Assembly: GCA_017961175.1 (NCBI GenBank)
Contig: JAGCXV010000044.1
Span: forward strand, 1 to 33,598
Reading direction: 5' to 3'
Origin: Bacteroidales bacterium
Lineage (GTDB): Bacteria; Bacteroidota; Bacteroidia; Bacteroidales; UBA932
Length of the DNA stretch: 33,598 nucleotides
Numbering within the stretch: position 1 is the first letter of the stretch; each line of letters begins with the position of its first letter. Below the pieces are notes generated by a model. The model ran no database searches, was not told the origin of the DNA, and saw only the letters and a list, made by a program, of their open reading frames with translations. A program made the position numbers and the translations under genes. Positions 31,304 to 33,598 of the stretch are shown here, piece after piece.

Positions 31304-32772
31304 CACATATAACGGACAAGGCAGAAAATATAGTGGCTCCCGCAACCGTTCCTGGGAGCGGGGCTGTGGGCATCATCCGTCTTTCAGGACCGGATGTAAT
31401 AACCATCGCGGATTCCATCCTGACTCTTTCCTCCCACACAAGGGGGAAGCGCCCTACCCTAAAGTCCACGGAGTCTTACAAGATGCGCTTTGCCCGCATA
31501 TCAGATATCGACGAGGTGCTTGCCGTGCCATTCCGCGCTCCAAACTCCTACACCGGAGAAAACTGCGTGGAAATCTATTGCCACGCTTCCTCATACATCG
31601 AGAACAAGATCCAGCAGATGCTGATTGAATCTGCAAAAGCTCTGTTCAAGAACAGCACGATATCATCCCCGCTCCGCATCGCCGAGGCCGGAGAATTCAC
31701 CAAGCGCGCCTTCCTCAACGGCAAGATGGATCTTGCCCAGGCAGAGGCGGTTGCAGATCTTATTGCATCGGAAACGGAAGCCTCCCACAGCATCGCCATG
31801 AACCAGATGAGGGGCGGCTTCTCCCAGGAACTGAGAGACCTCAGGGATTCCCTTCTTAACCTCTGCGCCCTGATGGAGCTGGAACTGGATTTCAGCGAGG
31901 AAGACGTGGAGTTTGCAGACCGCAGGAAGCTTTCCAGCATACTTTCCTCCACCTACCTTAAAATCAAGGACCTGGCAGATTCCTTCTCCCTTGGCAACGC
32001 CATCAAGAACGGCATTCCGGTTGCCATCGTGGGAGCCGTGAACACCGGTAAGAGCACCCTGCTTAACCTCATCCTCGGCGAGGAAAGGGCCATCGTTTCC
32101 CCTATCCAGGGCACAACCAGAGACACCATAGAAGATACCGTCAACATCGGCGGCACTCTCTTCCGCTTCATAGATACCGCCGGCATAAGAAACACCACCC
32201 AAACCATTGAAATAATGGGAATTGAGCGCACTTGGCAAAAGCTCAGGGAAAGTTCCGTGGTCATCCTCATGCTGGACTCAACAAGGGAGGATTCCTTCTC
32301 CCCTTCCATCAAGACCATCGCCGAGAAAACAGACAAAAAGCGCCAGAGGCTCATCATCCTGGCCAACAAACTGGACAAGACCAAAACTAAAAAAGAAGAT
32401 ATCGAAGAGAGTATCAAGTCCATCTGCAAGAAGCTAAAGCTCAGCGATGTAACCATCCTCTCACTTTCTCTCAAGAAAGACCGGGAAACCGCTAAAAAGG
32501 AAATCGGTGACACTCTGAAGAAACTCGGCAAGGGTTTCCTTTCCAACCTTCAGGGCAAGACCTATGTCACCAACCTGCGCCATTACCAGGCCCTTAAAGA
32601 CGCTATGGCTTCTATCGAGAGAGTTTTCCAGGGAATTGACTCCAACCTCCCTGCCGACCTGCTTGCCCAGGACCTCCGGGAAGCCACGGATGACCTTGGC
32701 GGCATCATCGGTGAAATCTCTTCACAGGACATCCTGTCCCACATTTTCTCACATTTCTGCATCGGGAAATAA
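31300..32772 (+). CDS. mnmE: tRNA uridine-5-carboxymethylaminomethyl synthesis GTPase MnmE (TrmE)
   Basis: This 490-residue GTPase works with MnmG to modify U34 of tRNAs. The N-terminal tetrahydrofolate-binding domain begins with IVAPATVPGSGAVGIIRLSG and has NSYTGENCVEIYCH. The helical domain carries GEFTKRAFLNGKMDLAQAEAVADLI. The inserted G domain has P-loop GAVNTGKST (245-253), GTTRDT (271-276), DTAGIR (292-297) and NKLD. The protein ends in the invariant C-terminal CIGK (487-490), whose cysteine is functionally important, so it is complete. It is somewhat longer than the usual 450-460 residues, mainly from a lysine-rich stretch in the G domain (about 345-410). It is coupled to ettA by an ATGA overlap. 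Confidence 0.97.
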   Translation: MTHITDKAENIVAPATVPGSGAVGIIRLSGPDVITIADSILTLSSHTRGKRPTLKSTESYKMRFARISDIDEVLAVPFRAPNSYTGENCVEIYCHASSYIENKIQQMLIESAKALFKNSTISSPLRIAEAGEFTKRAFLNGKMDLAQAEAVADLIASETEASHSIAMNQMRGGFSQELRDLRDSLLNLCALMELELDFSEEDVEFADRRKLSSILSSTYLKIKDLADSFSLGNAIKNGIPVAIVGAVNTGKSTLLNLILGEERAIVSPIQGTTRDTIEDTVNIGGTLFRFIDTAGIRNTTQTIEIMGIERTWQKLRESSVVILMLDSTREDSFSPSIKTIAEKTDKKRQRLIILANKLDKTKTKKEDIEESIKSICKKLKLSDVTILSLSLKKDRETAKKEIGDTLKKLGKGFLSNLQGKTYVTNLRHYQALKDAMASIERVFQGIDSNLPADLLAQDLREATDDLGGIIGEISSQDILSHIFSHFCIGK

Positions 32773-32785
32773 TACGAATTAAGAT

Positions 32786-33511
32786 ATGAAATTTTGTCAG
32801 AGTTGCGGTATGCCGCTAACGGAAGAAGTCCTCGGCACTAATGCCGACGGCAGTAAGAATGAAGATTACTGCATGTATTGCTACAAGGATGGAAAATTCT
32901 TGCAGGACTGCACGATGGAAGAGATGATCGAACATTGTGCGCAGTTTGTCGGTGCAGTAAACGAAGGGTTGGAGAAACCAATCACCAAAGAGGAGTATAT
33001 CGGCCAGATGAAAACGTTTTTCCCGCAGTTGAAACGTTGGCGCAAAACGTTGAATGTCAGTAACGATGAAGTCATGAATGTTAACCCTGCTTTGGCAGGC
33101 ATTAAAGAACTCATTGCCCAGATGGCCGACAAACAGCCCATCGCTTACATCTCATCAGTCGACCAGGACGGTTTTCCCTGGACCAAGGCTATGTTGAAGC
33201 CACGTAAGCGTGAGGGTATCAAAACCTTCTACTTTACGACCAACACCTTCTCAATACGTGTGGCTCAATACAAGGCTAACCCTAAGGCTAGCGTCTATTT
33301 TTGCAATGCCAAAGGATTTAAGGGCATGATGCTCAGAGGTACGATGGAGGTGCTGACCGATGCCGCTTCGAAAGAAATGATTTGGCGCAAGGGTGACACA
33401 CAATATTACCCAGGAGGTGTTACCGATCCTAATTACTGCGTACTGAAGTTTACCGCCATCGATGGCCGTTTCTACAGCGACTTTTATCCGAGGAGTTTCG
33501 TAATTGAGTAA
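32786..33511 (+). CDS. Zinc-ribbon plus pyridoxamine 5'-phosphate oxidase-like flavin-binding protein
   Basis: This is a 241-residue two-part protein. Residues 1-35 or so are a zinc ribbon with C4, C7, C29 and C32 (FCQSCGMPL and YCMYC), as in the putative zinc-ribbon family. A helical linker (about 40-100) includes MEEMIEHCAQFV. Residues about 108-241 resemble general stress protein 26/PNPOx split-barrel proteins, with IAYISSVDQDGFPWTKAML, TFYFTTNTFSIRVAQYKANPKASVYF and VLKFTAIDGRFYSDF. FMN or F420-like cofactor binding is expected for the barrel, and the substrate is unknown. It starts 13 bases after mnmE. Its codon choice differs from the neighbours (TTG leucine and CGT arginine are common), which suggests acquisition. 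Confidence 0.85.
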   Translation: MKFCQSCGMPLTEEVLGTNADGSKNEDYCMYCYKDGKFLQDCTMEEMIEHCAQFVGAVNEGLEKPITKEEYIGQMKTFFPQLKRWRKTLNVSNDEVMNVNPALAGIKELIAQMADKQPIAYISSVDQDGFPWTKAMLKPRKREGIKTFYFTTNTFSIRVAQYKANPKASVYFCNAKGFKGMMLRGTMEVLTDAASKEMIWRKGDTQYYPGGVTDPNYCVLKFTAIDGRFYSDFYPRSFVIE

Positions 33512-33532
33512 TAATCCCCGGCTACGTAGAAG

Positions 33533-33565
33533 AAAAAAAACAGGCCCTAGAGCCTGTTTTTTTTT
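33533..33565. terminator. Strong, probably bidirectional intrinsic terminator
   Basis: Eight A residues, CAGGC, a six-base loop, GCCTG and nine T residues form a symmetric hairpin starting 22 bases after the last gene. The A and T tracts pair and also serve as U-tracts on both strands, so it could end a convergent gene beyond the window. Confidence 0.88.
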
Positions 33566-33598
33566 GTGGAGCAAAGGTTCGATCAGATGATGATTTCA

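Noticed and set aside
33570-33590. GGTTCGATC resembling a tRNA T-loop
   Set aside because: No acceptor or T-stem pairing surrounds it and no other tRNA parts are present before the window ends.

Overview
The window looks like a core chromosomal segment of a gut- or rumen-type Bacteroidales bacterium (Bacteroidota). The evidence is a lipoprotein form of the TamA/BamA barrel (TamL), a NagB-like/PIG-L fusion protein, a short PLP-dependent arginine decarboxylase, a DUF3467 protein, a lack of obvious Shine-Dalgarno sequences, and intergenic regions that repeatedly carry the Bacteroidota -7 promoter element TAnnTTTG. The genus cannot be fixed from the sequence alone. Genes are tightly packed: no gene-free stretch exceeds about 130 bases, and I see no rRNA, tRNA, insertion sequence or CRISPR array.

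Layout. (1) 1-2100, plus strand: the tail of an unrecognised gene directly abutting recQ. (2) 7329-2097, minus strand: a six-gene run DUF3467 - etfB - etfA - acyl-CoA dehydrogenase - kdsC - maf with gaps of 5-19 bases. It joins an electron-transfer flavoprotein/dehydrogenase module to a Kdo-pathway phosphatase and a nucleotide pyrophosphatase. (3) 7410-12988, plus: valS - Ca-type P-ATPase - thioesterase, overlapping or nearly touching. (4) 13047-16003, plus: tatA - tatC - ABC-F protein. (5) 18162-16005, minus: speA (arginine decarboxylase) - SpoU/TrmH-family RNA methyltransferase. speA is divergent from tamL (plus, 18291-20624), and the speA leader contains two tandem palindrome-like sites. 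(6) 25459-20627, minus: rarA - kdsA - NagB-like/PIG-L fusion - secreted CBM9-like protein. (7) 25532-33511, plus: a DUF389 membrane protein, a cysteine hydrolase with a Lys/Ala-rich tail, rlmD, a glycine-rich protein with one EF-hand-like loop, a strong terminator, ettA, mnmE, and a zinc-ribbon/PNPOx-like flavin protein whose codon use differs from its neighbours. A strong terminator closes the window.

Most of the content is housekeeping: translation (valS, ettA, second ABC-F, rlmD, mnmE, SpoU methylase), DNA repair (recQ, rarA), envelope biogenesis (kdsA, kdsC, tamL, tatAC), polyamine synthesis (speA) and flavin electron transfer (etfAB plus dehydrogenase). I did not find a defence island or a clear new multi-gene system. 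The observations most worth following are the tandem palindromic leader of speA, the NagB-like domain that has lost several canonical catalytic and phosphate-binding residues while fused to an intact-looking PIG-L deacetylase, the orphan glycine-rich EF-hand protein, and two genes (kdsA, tamL) whose predicted promoters sit so close to the start codon that their mRNAs may be leaderless.
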